DNA of 64,000 bases from Casuarius casuarius. Lineage: Eukaryota; Chordata; Aves; Casuariiformes; Casuariidae. The notes under the pieces were generated by a model. The model was given only the letters and a program-made list of their open reading frames with translations. It made no database searches and was not told the DNA's origin. Every line of letters starts with the position of its first letter. Within the stretch, counting starts at the first letter, position 1. Both the position numbers and the translations under genes were made by a program. Positions 25,650-36,309 of this stretch are shown here, piece after piece. The stretch is taken from positions 764,629 to 828,628 of the forward strand of contig PTFA01000011.1 of assembly GCA_003342895.1 (NCBI GenBank). The letters run 5' to 3'.

Positions 25650-26165
25650 GAATTAAAGCCTCTTATAAAGCTTTACTAAATATGAAAGTAAGGCCCTAAT
25701 ATTAATAACTGGTTTAAATGCAATTTCATCAGCTTAATTTCATTTAAGCCAGGAAGCTTTAATGAAAAAACATTTTTGTAACTTTTCAGTAAAATGTGCA
25801 TAAAGAAAATGTAGTTACCATTTCAATAACAAGAGTTAAAATTTTAACATTCATTAAACTGAACAGTTATAAATTCAGCTCAGATGCACTTCAAACATTA
25901 CTCATGCAGTGAGTATTGTGAAACACACTTAATGCATAAACTTGGCCCTACGTGGTGTTTGTAGTATCATGAAAGTATATTTCCCATATGAAAACTGATT
26001 TAAGCTAATGTTTTCAAACAAAATATGGGGAAATCATCCATCACTTTCACTTGCCAAAGTATTTAATGGTTATTTAAAATTTAAGGAGCATTTTCAGAAA
26101 TCCTATTAGAGTGTTCATTAGACATACAGTGCATTAACATAAAATATAACTGGACGTTCAATGGG
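25650..26165. promoter_or_regulatory. Candidate conserved non-coding element E
   Basis: About 515 bases of uniformly AT-rich, non-repetitive sequence with essentially one CpG (TACGTGG near 25950). It has repeated homeodomain-like words such as TATTAATAACTG, CAGCTTAATTTCATTTAAG, AACATTCATTAAAC and CACTTAATGCATAAAC. It is the longest block of this character in the window and contrasts with the GC-rich sequence on both sides. I infer an old, constrained non-coding element. No coding frame of note crosses it. Confidence 0.35.
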
Positions 26166-26859
26166 ATTCATGTTTAAAAGCAACTTCTATTGTCTCAAAA
26201 CATATTTTCTCACATGTTCTGTATGACTGTAATTTTCTTAAAGATGTGTTACTGGTTACGGTTTACGTCTCAGCCCTGCTTAAGGTTTCTTGCTTTGTTT
26301 TCCAGATGTGCGCTACACTGTGTGCTTATGAGGCAAGTAGGGGTTAGGGCTCTGGTCTTGAGTACAATCAAGAGACTGTATTGGGTCCTTTTCAGCCAAG
26401 CAAATGCAGCTGGATTAGAGATGGCAGTTAAACATTTCCTCCCTGTGATCTGGTTTCCTGGAGAAGTAGAAGATAATGATAGGGGAATGCTATCCTAATT
26501 TAGTTTTTTATGGGAGCAAACCTACCACTTCCTAACTGCTACAGAAGGAGATGTATGCTCATACAGGTCCAAGCCGCATGAAATTTTCTAATTATCCCAT
26601 ATCAGTGGAGAACTTCCCATAGAGATCAAGCAGACACTGAAGAACTGCAGAGAAGTAACTGTCTATTTATCCTCTCAAAGGCCTCATATAGTGGGGGAAA
26701 AGAGGAGAGAGGGATCAAAGACTGAAAATGAGACTTTTATCCTACTGTGACAATTAATTTAGGAATGTGATTTGTGCAAAGCTATCCAGCTTATGAACGG
26801 TTGAAACTTGCAAAATGTGTCAGCCGTGTTTTATCAAAGTGATGTGTCTCCCTAACCGA

Positions 26860-27135
26860 TCGGTGGTTGGTCAGTCCGTGGACGCTTGCTGCCTTTGATC
26901 GCAACTGGCCGCCAGGTACCGATAGTGCCAGGTTTTGGCAGAGTTAGGGTAGTTCTCCTTGTAGTGGTGCTGATAGGCTGCCCACACTGGAGTGGGGCCC
27001 TTTCCTGCTCAAAAACAGGTGCTAGGGCTGCCTGCCTCTGAGAGAGGGCCCAGGTTGGCAAGTCGTCCGGGCTCTCTGTCCTCTGTTTGCAAGGGTGCTT
27101 GGTCATGCTTTGGAGATCGCTTCCTGCAGCTCCTG
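26860..27135. other. Unexplained GC- and CpG-rich island, open on both strands
   Basis: This 275-base island is clearly richer in GC and CpG (for example CCGATCGG, GGACGC, GGCCGCC, GTCGTCCGGG) than its AT-rich surroundings. A 142-codon minus-strand frame (26852-27280) runs through it, and the + strand is also open for long stretches. On the minus strand a plausible acceptor (ATATTTCAG) lies at the right edge of the island and a stop at 26852. I recognise no protein family. It could be a terminal exon, a decayed transposon or retrogene, or a small regulatory CpG patch. Confidence 0.35.
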
Positions 27136-28920
27136 AAATATTTGAGGGAATTTTGTCAGTCTGACAATTTGTGTAAATCTTACCTGAGTAGCTATCAGTC
27201 TGCTCTGGCTCATGCTCCTGTCCATTAGTTATGAGCTGAATCTGAGCATGCTTCCCTTTTTGGTGAAGTCTGCGGTACATGGGAGGAAATGTTTTGTTTT
27301 TCTCTGCACTTTTAGTAACTTGCTTAGGAACCCTTTAAGGAAGAAGCTTGTGCTTTCTTTTTATTTCCTCTTATCATGTGCTGATGAAATTGTTCTTACT
27401 GTATTTTTTTTCCCTTTGTTAGTTATCTTTGCATCTTGCCGTTAATGCATTTTAATTAACGTTAGCTCTTTTGTATTCCTCAGTCATGTATGCTTGTTTT
27501 TGACATGTGATTTATTTTTTTCTGTTTTCAAGTACCTTAAATAACTTTCAGCACAGCTTTGATGTTCTTGTTATGCATTCTGTTTCTCCCTACATCAGAA
27601 GGGATGTCAATTTTGTTGAAAATAATTATTTATATAACACACATGCTTTTTTTTTTCTTTAATCCAAAAGGTTATTTGTTACCCTCATATTTCAAATTCC
27701 CAGTTGCTACTTCCCTGTTAGTCAGAAGCAGAGCTACAAAAGCTCCCCTATAGTACTTCCTCTGTGTTTTAGGGGAAAGAACAGGTTATTCCACTGTATT
27801 CCCAAAACATGGTGGTTCATGTGGTGCTATGCTGCTTTGCCAATGTACCTAGTCAAAGTCCTCTGCTGCCCTGTTCCTCAGGGAACTGAAAGTTTCTTTT
27901 GTGCTGTTGTGATTTTGGTCTAGCTTTCTTAGTCTGTTGGTCTGGTCAGTCACAGTAAGACTTGTATAATGACATGAGTCTTATTTTCTCACATCACTTT
28001 TTCTATATGTTCTTGAAATTGAATGCAATACTTCTTTCTTCCTACAAAGTAAGTTACGCTCAGCTAAGCAGAATTTGTCCAAGAATATCTCTTCTAGTCC
28101 TGGTTAACTCCAATTTGGCTCAAATATTAGAGCTTCTAATTCTTTCCTTTTTTCTTTTCCCTTCTCATAGGGTTACTATATAGACATCTAAATATGTTTC
28201 ACAGACCATCTCACTGCTTCTGCTGACAGCCTCTATTACAGTTTCTTATCACCTCCACAGATTTCAGCCCTCTGGGCCTGATCGCTGCTTTTAGAACATG
28301 AGGATTTTGTTATCCACCGTTACTCAATCTAGCTTAAAATCTTTCGCACTCGATAGGCAAGCTGATATTTCCTATCATGCTCCTATTGCTCTTCAGAAAT
28401 ACGTCTTCATGGAATAACATCCCTAGCTAAAGAAGCCAAAGATGTCTTGCTGGTGCCATCTGTACAGCTCTGCGTTCGTTTCTGAGAGGCATCTGTCTCT
28501 GTCACGGGCAACCCTTGCGCTTCAACGCCTGGCCTCCGCCTAGCCACTGTCAGCCCTACGTGAGCTGGCGACTGGTGCCCTCCAGCTCCTCTGCTGCAAA
28601 TCGGTGTCTTGAAAGAAGAAAGGAGGAGGGGAAAAAAGAAAAATGGTACTGTGACTTTGGAGACTTGTGTTTAGCATTAAAATTTGTAGATGGAGGTGTT
28701 CTAATATTAGCAAAATGCAATTAGAAGAAGTTTATCCATCAGAACATTAAGTCAGAAAGGAAATTAAACTCTTCTAAATTGCTTTAATTTGGAATTCCTT
28801 ATTGCTAAAGAGGATAGTGGCTATTCAGACCTGAAATTCTCCTCAATACAGCCTTCCTTACCTAGTAAGGAGGATGCTTAGGATCTTGAAAAGTGAAAGC
28901 AGACTTTTTCAATTGATTAA
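27136..28920. other. Non-coding sequence with a small CpG patch
   Basis: No gene is supported. T10 lies at 27647-27656. The part 28470-28610 holds about nine CpG in 140 bases (TGCGTTCG, GTCACGGG, TTGCGC, CAACGCC, CCTACGTG), unusual for this region, but its translations are unremarkable. The rest is pyrimidine-rich, AT-rich sequence. Confidence 0.5.
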
Positions 28921-28942
28921 GCAAGTTATTTATTTATGATAC

Positions 28943-28965
28943 ATATATATATATATATATATATA
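28943..28965. repeat. (AT)n microsatellite
   Basis: Twenty-three bases of pure AT alternation at 28943-28965, flanked by AT-rich, enhancer-like sequence. It is likely to be length-variable and to unwind easily. Confidence 0.95.
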
Positions 28966-29079
28966 ATGCCATTGCTTATTAAACTGAAATCCATCTTCAT
29001 AGTTTTTCAATGACTTGTAAATTGACCTTATGCTGTACCTAAATATTCAGTTCTCTATATAGCAATCAGAAGAAAGCCC

Positions 29080-29260
29080 TGAAAAGCTATGAATAATGCA
29101 GCATTTAATGCAAAATATGTGCAGGAGATAATTGGTGAGATGACCTTTCATTTGTGGCAATAACTTCTTATTCCTGATTCAGAGTTATTTTTTCCTCTCT
29201 CTCTTATGCATACTGTATTAAATAATGGCATCTGTCAATTGACAGATATCAGAATTGAGG
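29080..29260. promoter_or_regulatory. Candidate element with MEIS/TGIF-type palindrome
   Basis: The block includes the perfect 18-base palindrome ATCTGTCAATTGACAGAT (29230-29247). Its halves read CTGTCA and TGACAG, the core bound by TALE homeodomain proteins (MEIS, PKNOX, TGIF). Nearby sequence is AT-rich, low in CpG and non-repetitive. The role is inferred from the motif alone. Confidence 0.3.
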
Positions 29261-32200
29261 GAAAGACAATTTTCAGGAGCTGGGTTATACCCTGTAAACA
29301 CACTTCTGCCTAGGGTAGAAATAGCTGAGAAAGCTTGTCAATAAAGATAGATGAACCCATACTGAGGAGCATGCTCTTGCAGCTGCCCAAGCTGACCATT
29401 CTAAAGCTGTGACTGCAATAGGAGCGTGCCCTGTGACGCTGTGTAAACATTCCTGAATTTCCAAATATTTTTAATTCAGTAGGAGACAAAGGTGCTTAGG
29501 ATGTTTCAAGGGTTGCTTGGTACTGTCAGACATTCCGATTTTCAGGGCTGTCAGTGAGGTAACAGTGACAAGGAGTTAAATCCCAAGTCCAAAGACTGCT
29601 CTTGAGGCACGACGTGCGGATCAGCAGATGGCATTTAGCTGTGTGAGCTGAGCAATGTGAGGTGCGCCTGGAGATGGCTTCCAGCAATTGAAGTTTAGGG
29701 ATTTAGCCTGTCACGTGGACTCTCCTTTATAGGAAGCATCTTGTGCCACCTGCTTTATCATATAATTGTGCTAGTGTGAGAGGAGCAGACATTTCTGTCC
29801 TTGGCTTCTCTGTGCTGAAGGGGGACTTGTTTAGTGGTAAATGCCAGAGGTCAAGGAGTTGTTTCAGATTTCCATACCTGGAATGAGGGAGATGCCTCAC
29901 CTCCTTTGTAAGCCAGGTACCAGGGGCTGTCGTCATCATTGTGAGAAATGGCAATTCATGAGCCAATTTATAGCTTAAATACTAGATGAGAGGGGTGTAT
30001 TTCTAAGCAAAAGACTACTCTCCCTGCCCTTGGTTTTCTGCCCGTGGCAAATAGTGAGCTCCTATCCAGTGCCTGAGAACTGAGGTTCCTGGAGGCTGCT
30101 GTGGGCCTGGGCAGCATCTTCGGTGAGGATGTGCTACCTGTCTGCTGCCAGAGGAGGAGGAAAATAAGTGCTGTCTAGCCCCACATCTTGCTGCTGTGTC
30201 TCCACTTCCATGGCACTTCTTGTGTTGGCAGTAGTCACTGTGCTCGGACAGATGTGATCCAGTAATGCTTAGTGACCAGCTTTAATGAAATGCAATAAGA
30301 CCTCTGTATAAAAGCAACTATATGAACATAAGCTCAGGAAATGGTTCATTTTATAGGCAATTAGTATATTCAAATGAACTGAGACTTTGCATGTCCCTTA
30401 GATTCAGTGGACACTGCAGCTTGGGTAGTCAGAGGGTTTTTTAATTGTTTTATTTCATTCCAATCCTAATACATATTATCGGAAAGCATATTCTTAAACT
30501 GCTTACTCTTTGCTTTAATGCTGTAGGAATCTGAATTTTAAAAAGTTCTGGAAATGAATGTCTGAACGCTTCTTTTGCATTTTTATGGCATTCAGATTCC
30601 TCAAAAGAATAAGAATATGACTGAATGAATTGAAAAAGTGTGTTTTAAGTGTTTTCTTTCAAACTACCTTGCGTGATAACTCAATTTTCTTTTCATGGTA
30701 AGATGGGAGGTAAAAGCATGTATTTGTTTTCAGCACGTTAAATCTATTTCCACAGTGTCAGCATTGGACTCTGTTACCCTTTCCTTATCTTTCTATTATT
30801 GCATACATAAAAGCAATCTATGTGCTAAAGAGACAAATCTTAAAAATTGTGTTTCATGGTGGGCAGAGGAGACTACAGAGCTTCCCTAAAATGCTTCTAT
30901 TTGTTCACTACATCTTGTTCACTCTTGAAATTTCTGAATAACCGTTCTCGTACCACAAGCAGCAAAGCGTGGAAGGCCTGTGTGCCAGCTGCTGTGCGTG
31001 ATGCTATACAAGTTTGTATCATCTGTCCCGTCAGTCCTAGAAGCACGTTAAATAGGGGAGGACAGAGAGCTTTGCTTACACTGTTTAAAATGCTTTGAAG
31101 CTAAGGATTGTGTTTTCTTGCTTGTGAAACACTACTCACCAAAGCAATCCATTGATTTCTATACAACTATTTGAGGTAGGGACTGTTTCTCCTTGATGAT
31201 TTCTGCTAACATCTAACTAGTTCTAAGACATATGAAATTTTGGGATCTGATAAAGATGTGATAGTTCACCACAGATTAATATATTGTGCTTTCTCCAGAT
31301 ATGTCCAAGCTGCTCTTTGAGAAAACAAGCAAGATGAGCTCTTAGGGGTTTATGTTGAAGAGAAGCAGTTGCAACTCTTGATATCTCTCCTTTTGTGAGA
31401 AGGGCATGGTGAATTTTCCCTGCTCTCATAGGTAGGCAAAGACTAAGCGAAAAAACCTGAGCAAGTTTATTTTTCAGCTATTTAATAACCATACCTCTCT
31501 GTTTGCTTCTGTCTGCTTCTTCTACTCTTGTATTAAACTGTTATTTGGTAATGACCTAAAAATGCAGTTAGACACAGACATATTCTTAGGTGATGTGTCT
31601 ACTGAGTCCTAAAACCATTGTGGGGAATTGGGCCAAAGGTTTATATAGAAAGCTTTACGTGACATACCGTAATGGTTTCCTCGGAGCTTTTATGATATCT
31701 CACATTTAGGAACCAGCTGCAATAGCTCTCTACTGCCGACTGCCTCTGTAACAGGTGTGTTACAGACTTGACTCTACGCTAGCAATACAACATGGTAGTT
31801 ACTGCCAGTCATTAACATATAACATGCTCCAAAGGCCATGTGCTCTAAAAGAAGCTTCTGGGTGTGCATAACTTCAGTATAAGTTGGCTTTTAGAAATAA
31901 CTTTTAACCCGTGTATCACTGTGTGTAGGCAAAAAGGTACAGGTCATCTCTTTTCCAGAAAGGAATAGGAAAGGCTATACTGCACAACTTGAATGATTTC
32001 TGTATCACTTGCTCTATTACAATAAATCACATCAGCCTAGCCTAAAACCTGTCTGTCTTTCCATGCCATTTGAATCTTGGGGATCTTTAAAGCTGTAGTT
32101 TGCATACTCTTTCCTGTGAGAAGTTTTCCTGTCAGTAGCCCTAAAGGATGTGAAAGCAGACAATAAACTTCTCCATATTCCAGGAGTATGAGACCAGTTG

Positions 32201-33220
32201 TATTTTACATGCTATTTACATTGTCAAAAATAGAGAGGTTAAATGTATTTTGGTTCTACCTGGTTGATTTTTCCATTAGTATGGTAGCAGATGTGCGACT
32301 ATGTCTCAAAACACTTTAAGGTTCCATAATATATCCAACTCCCACAAAAAATGCCAACTATGTGCAAATTAAGAGAGAAATAAATGTTAAAAACATTATT
32401 ATGAGTCTCAGAAATTGGCTACATTTTTAGTTGTAGACCAACCATTTGAGAAGGGGATGAACCTTGAGAAGGCAGGAGAGAGTGGAGGTGGTTGCTGGGA
32501 ATGCTTTAGAAGGAACTTGCTTTATTCAGCGCAGTGTTTATTATTTATTTAGGGGACTAGTCATTCCTATACATTGAAAATGTGCAGAGAGGACTCTGGG
32601 CTATTTAAAAGAAGAAAATGCAGAACTAAATGTTTTTTTATGAGCAGACATGATTCTTGCCTCATGACTGGGAGTTGTCTCTTATCCAACTTTTCCAAGT
32701 CGTGTTTTTGTTTGTTTGTTTTCTGGGAAAGTATCTGGGAAGCATTTGAAAATTGTGTCTATTTGTCCAGGATTTCTCAGTGTCTGTGGTCAGAGCAGCA
32801 ATTTGGGGCATGGATATTCAGAAATGTATGACCATTGCACATGTACAGATCAACTCAACAGCAAAATCAGTTTCTGAGCAGTGAGCATCACAGTGTTTGA
32901 CATAGAGAATACCATGCAGGCTAGGGCATTGCATCATGGAGTCTCAGTAGCATCACTCCTTGCTGATGGAGCAGGTAACTAGACCAGCTAGATGAGAAAA
33001 AGGGCGGGGGGGGGGAAGCTTCAAACTGCTAACATAGTGAGTGTCCTGTTGAAGAAAAGTGATATGATATCCCTTACTTCATTTTTTTCAAAGTGGGTGC
33101 CAGTTACTAAAGGGAAGAATAGTTTGTTATCATACCTGCAATTGTTCATGACATGTCTTGACTAGCAAGATGTGTGGCTGGAAAGTCTAAGGTTAACACT
33201 ATAAAAATGTCATCCTTTAT
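29261..33220. other. Anonymous non-coding sequence
   Basis: About 4 kb with no supportable gene. A modestly GC-rich patch at 30060-30220 contains CTGCTGCCAGAGGAGG, and a G10 run lies at 33006-33015. Frames are short and unrecognised. No named repeat was seen. Confidence 0.55.
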
Positions 33221-36105
33221 TTAAGAAAAAAAATATAGTGATGCATTGCTATATGATAATGAAGCACTTTGATTAAAAGCATCCAACAGCCCATGATGTA
33301 TGGGAGCTAGCTGGAAGACCATTGGAGAGTAATTAATTATTAGCTGTTCTTCATAAGGTCTAGTTGCTCTGTGCAGAATTGATTTTGAATGATGACAAAG
33401 AAGCAAGCTCTTGTTTGTGAATCCTATGCAATTAAATATATGGATGTTGGCAGGAGCAGGTGGCATGTGATTGGTGATGGGGTGCAGAGCCTTCCACCTG
33501 CAGGCCACTTTCTTAAGCTGGAGCCAGACAAGTTGCTGAGGTGATAAACTTGTTGCTGACAAACAGTTTGGAAGCCATCACAGCTTGTATGTGGTGAATG
33601 TGCATCCATGTCTTAAGTCACGGTTGCACATGGTGGGAGTCTCGGTGGTGCTGCCAGAGACCAAGTCTGTGTGGGGGCTTGACTCCACCTAACGGGCTGG
33701 TGGCTTGGTATCCACTGCAGCAAGGTCAAGGCATGTTTGCAGGGGGTTGCACGTTAGTTACTACCCCTACATCCTCTGCTCTATGGTCAAATAGAGGACC
33801 TTGGTCATCACAGTTCGTCCCCTTTTCCAGAATTATATATGCTTTAAATTTAGCTTTTCAGAAGGGAATACTGCTTACATACTGGAGGAGACCCTTGTTA
33901 GATACTCCAAAGGCCTTCTGTTGCCAACGTATTTCCTTTTGGTTCAGTCACTCCATGTAATGAAACTAAAGTGAAGCAAAAAGAAATGGTGAAGGTTTTC
34001 TCATTTTTTCTCCTCTATGATTTTAAACTCTCAGTGAATGCCGCTCTCTGCAAAGAGCAAAGCATATCATGCTAACAGCAAGAATGGAAAAACCTAGAAC
34101 TGAAACAAAATTTTTGTGTGTAAATAAAACAGCTCACGAGAAATTTCAGGTAAAGTAGACAATGTTATAGGGCCTCTATAGCCTCATCTAATTGTGGCTG
34201 TTTGGATAATTTGGCTACCTGAGCTGCTGTCAGCAGCTGAGGTCAGCTGCCACGAGTGAGCTGACTGAGGAACTGGGTGCACCTCCCCTCCTCTTATAAA
34301 TGCTTCACTTGCACTTTTACTGTAAGTGCACCTAGAGATTATAGATTTACATTCATGCAGCCACAAGTGGAAAAAAAGGTTGTTTGCAAGCATTCTTCTG
34401 CCAAAATAGACCAGTCATTGTAAGAAGCTTATCTATTTGTAGAGAAAGAAATCTCCTGTTGATACCCAAACCAAGAGAAGGTGAAGAGACAGCAGAATGG
34501 TCTTGGAGAAAACAGCCTAAGATACTTTAGCATCTGTGTTTAAATGTTTCAAATGCCTCTGAGAAACTTAACTTGTTCCACAGCAAAATATTTTTTTATT
34601 GTTTTACTCTGAATTGGTTTTAAATTGTCAAACAATTTTCAGACAAACTTTTGCTGAATGTAACTCAGAGAGCCAAATCTAGTCTGATACATGCACATGC
34701 CCTGCTGCTGTTTTCCATGAAAGGCAAAAACCAAAATAAATAAATTAAAAAAAAAAAACTGAAAGCATTTAGTGATTATTTGAAAAGCAAGCTGAAAACC
34801 TTTGCGAATTAGGTCAAATCCTGGGAAATGTGAGAAATCCATGCTAATTAAAGGGATAGCCTATGAAGGAAGAGGTTAGTTAGCTTTTTGGAAGCTCTGC
34901 TACCCTTAGTCTAGTACTTAATACTCTCATGTTTTGGTCTGTATCAAAAGAAAACAATGGTGCAATTAGATTTAAAAGGTGCCTTATTCCTTTTGAATGA
35001 GAAATTCTTCTGAATTAGAGCAGTTTGCTTAGAAAGTAGTGTTAACTGGAGTGAGTCAGGAAAAATCATAATGTTGTTTACCCAAACATGGTTCTTTATG
35101 CAACAAATAATCATAATCCAGAAAGCAATGACAGGGCTGAGATTTCCCCCAACCTCCCACCTGCCTTTTCTGGAAATGTCTATTTGGAGCGGTTGTAAGG
35201 ACAAGAGCCTGGGGAAGGAACAAAGCAAATATTGCTGGGAACTGTTCATATTAAATATGCGAAGGAATGAAAACCCAAGCACTGGTTGCCTGGCAGGCTC
35301 CCTTCTGCACCAGCTGTGTCAGTGTGAGGGTAACTCTTCAGGACTGTACAAATAGCTCAGAAATGCAGCTCCAAGCATAGGTTTTCTAGATGTGGTAACG
35401 AGTTTCTAGTCTTTCCACTGAAACCTGGGAGCCTTGGGTTCCTGTGTTGCAGGATGCAGATCTCCACCATAACATGGCAGTTCCTGGAGGTCCAGCCTCA
35501 GGGAGAGATGATGTTGGGAGCTGAGGATTTCTTCCCCTTCCTCTGCATAGGAAGGGGATCTGCGCTTGGAGGGAGGTCTCTTCCTTGCTATTCATTTGGG
35601 AGAAAAACAGGGTCCAGTGATGTTAATACAGTGTCTTTTCTCTTTTTTCTTTCTTTTTAGCTGAAACATAGTGGTTTTTTTTCATTCAGTTAGGTCCAAC
35701 TGCCATTTAGTATGCAGCTTATTCCATATATGAAAATAATAGTTTGTAAATGACGTTTGTGATTAACTTTCTCTTATATGTCATAAAGAGAAATATCCTG
35801 TAATTGTTATGGTCCCTTAGTAAATTCACCATTATTACTTAGTTATTTTGGCCATATGGATTACACCATATTTAAGGTCCCAGTTCAATAAAAGTACATC
35901 TGGTTCCTGTGCTGCAAAAGCCTATTAAAGATCGAGGAAACCATGCAAATAGATTTATATGTTCTTTCATTGGATTTTACAGTGTTTAACTGGCCTTTCT
36001 ATTGAGAGTAGCCATGACGATCTCCAAGTTCTGGAAGTAGCTACTAGAAGAAATAGTCATGTAGTTACTACAGAGTTGCTGTCTGCCATTCTGCTCTTAG
36101 TACAC
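33221..36105. other. Non-coding sequence, possibly an old decayed element at 33.2-33.8 kb
   Basis: The part 33221-33830 is open on the minus strand for 113 codons (33221-33562) and on the + strand for 120 codons (33598-33960), with GC content above the surroundings. The translations suggest no family strongly enough to name. Poly-A (A12) lies at 34747-34758 after an AAATAAAT stretch. The remainder is AT-rich and featureless. Confidence 0.45.
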
Positions 36106-36215
36106 AGTTTAAAGGTCTCGCATGAGAGTCTTCTCCACTTCCTTTGGGAGAATATTCCACAGACTCATAGATCTCAGTATCAGGAAGTCTTTCACCACAA
36201 TTTATGTAACTGCAC
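36106..36215 (+). mobile_element. Degraded CR1-like LINE 3'-region fragment
   Basis: The words TTTAAAGGTCTC (36108-36119), GGGAGAATATTCCACAG (ending 36161) and CAGGAAGTCTTTCACC (36181-36196) appear in the order and spacing of the 3' part of sauropsid CR1 LINEs as I recall them. In those, a 'gggaggctattccacag' block is followed by 'caggaagtttttcc'. The typical 3' octamer tail is not visible and the match is diverged, so this is an old, truncated copy with no coding capacity. A (TATG)-rich simple repeat follows at 36281-36309. Confidence 0.55.
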
Positions 36216-36280
36216 ATGGTTCATATGCATTCTTCCATGGCCAATGCACAATGTGCCACAAGGCTTCAACAGAGATTAAA

Positions 36281-36309
36281 AAATATATATGTATATATGT
36301 ATGTATGTA
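36281..36309. repeat. AT/GTAT simple repeat
   Basis: A short run of ATATATATGTATATATGT then ATGTATGTA. It may have grown from an A-rich sequence next to the CR1-like fragment. Confidence 0.9.

Noticed and set aside
33221..33562. Minus frame with a vague resemblance to a DDE (Harbinger-type) transposase segment
   Set aside because: Only scattered residues matched from memory, with no catalytic triad, no terminal inverted repeats and no target-site duplication. A translated search could reopen it.
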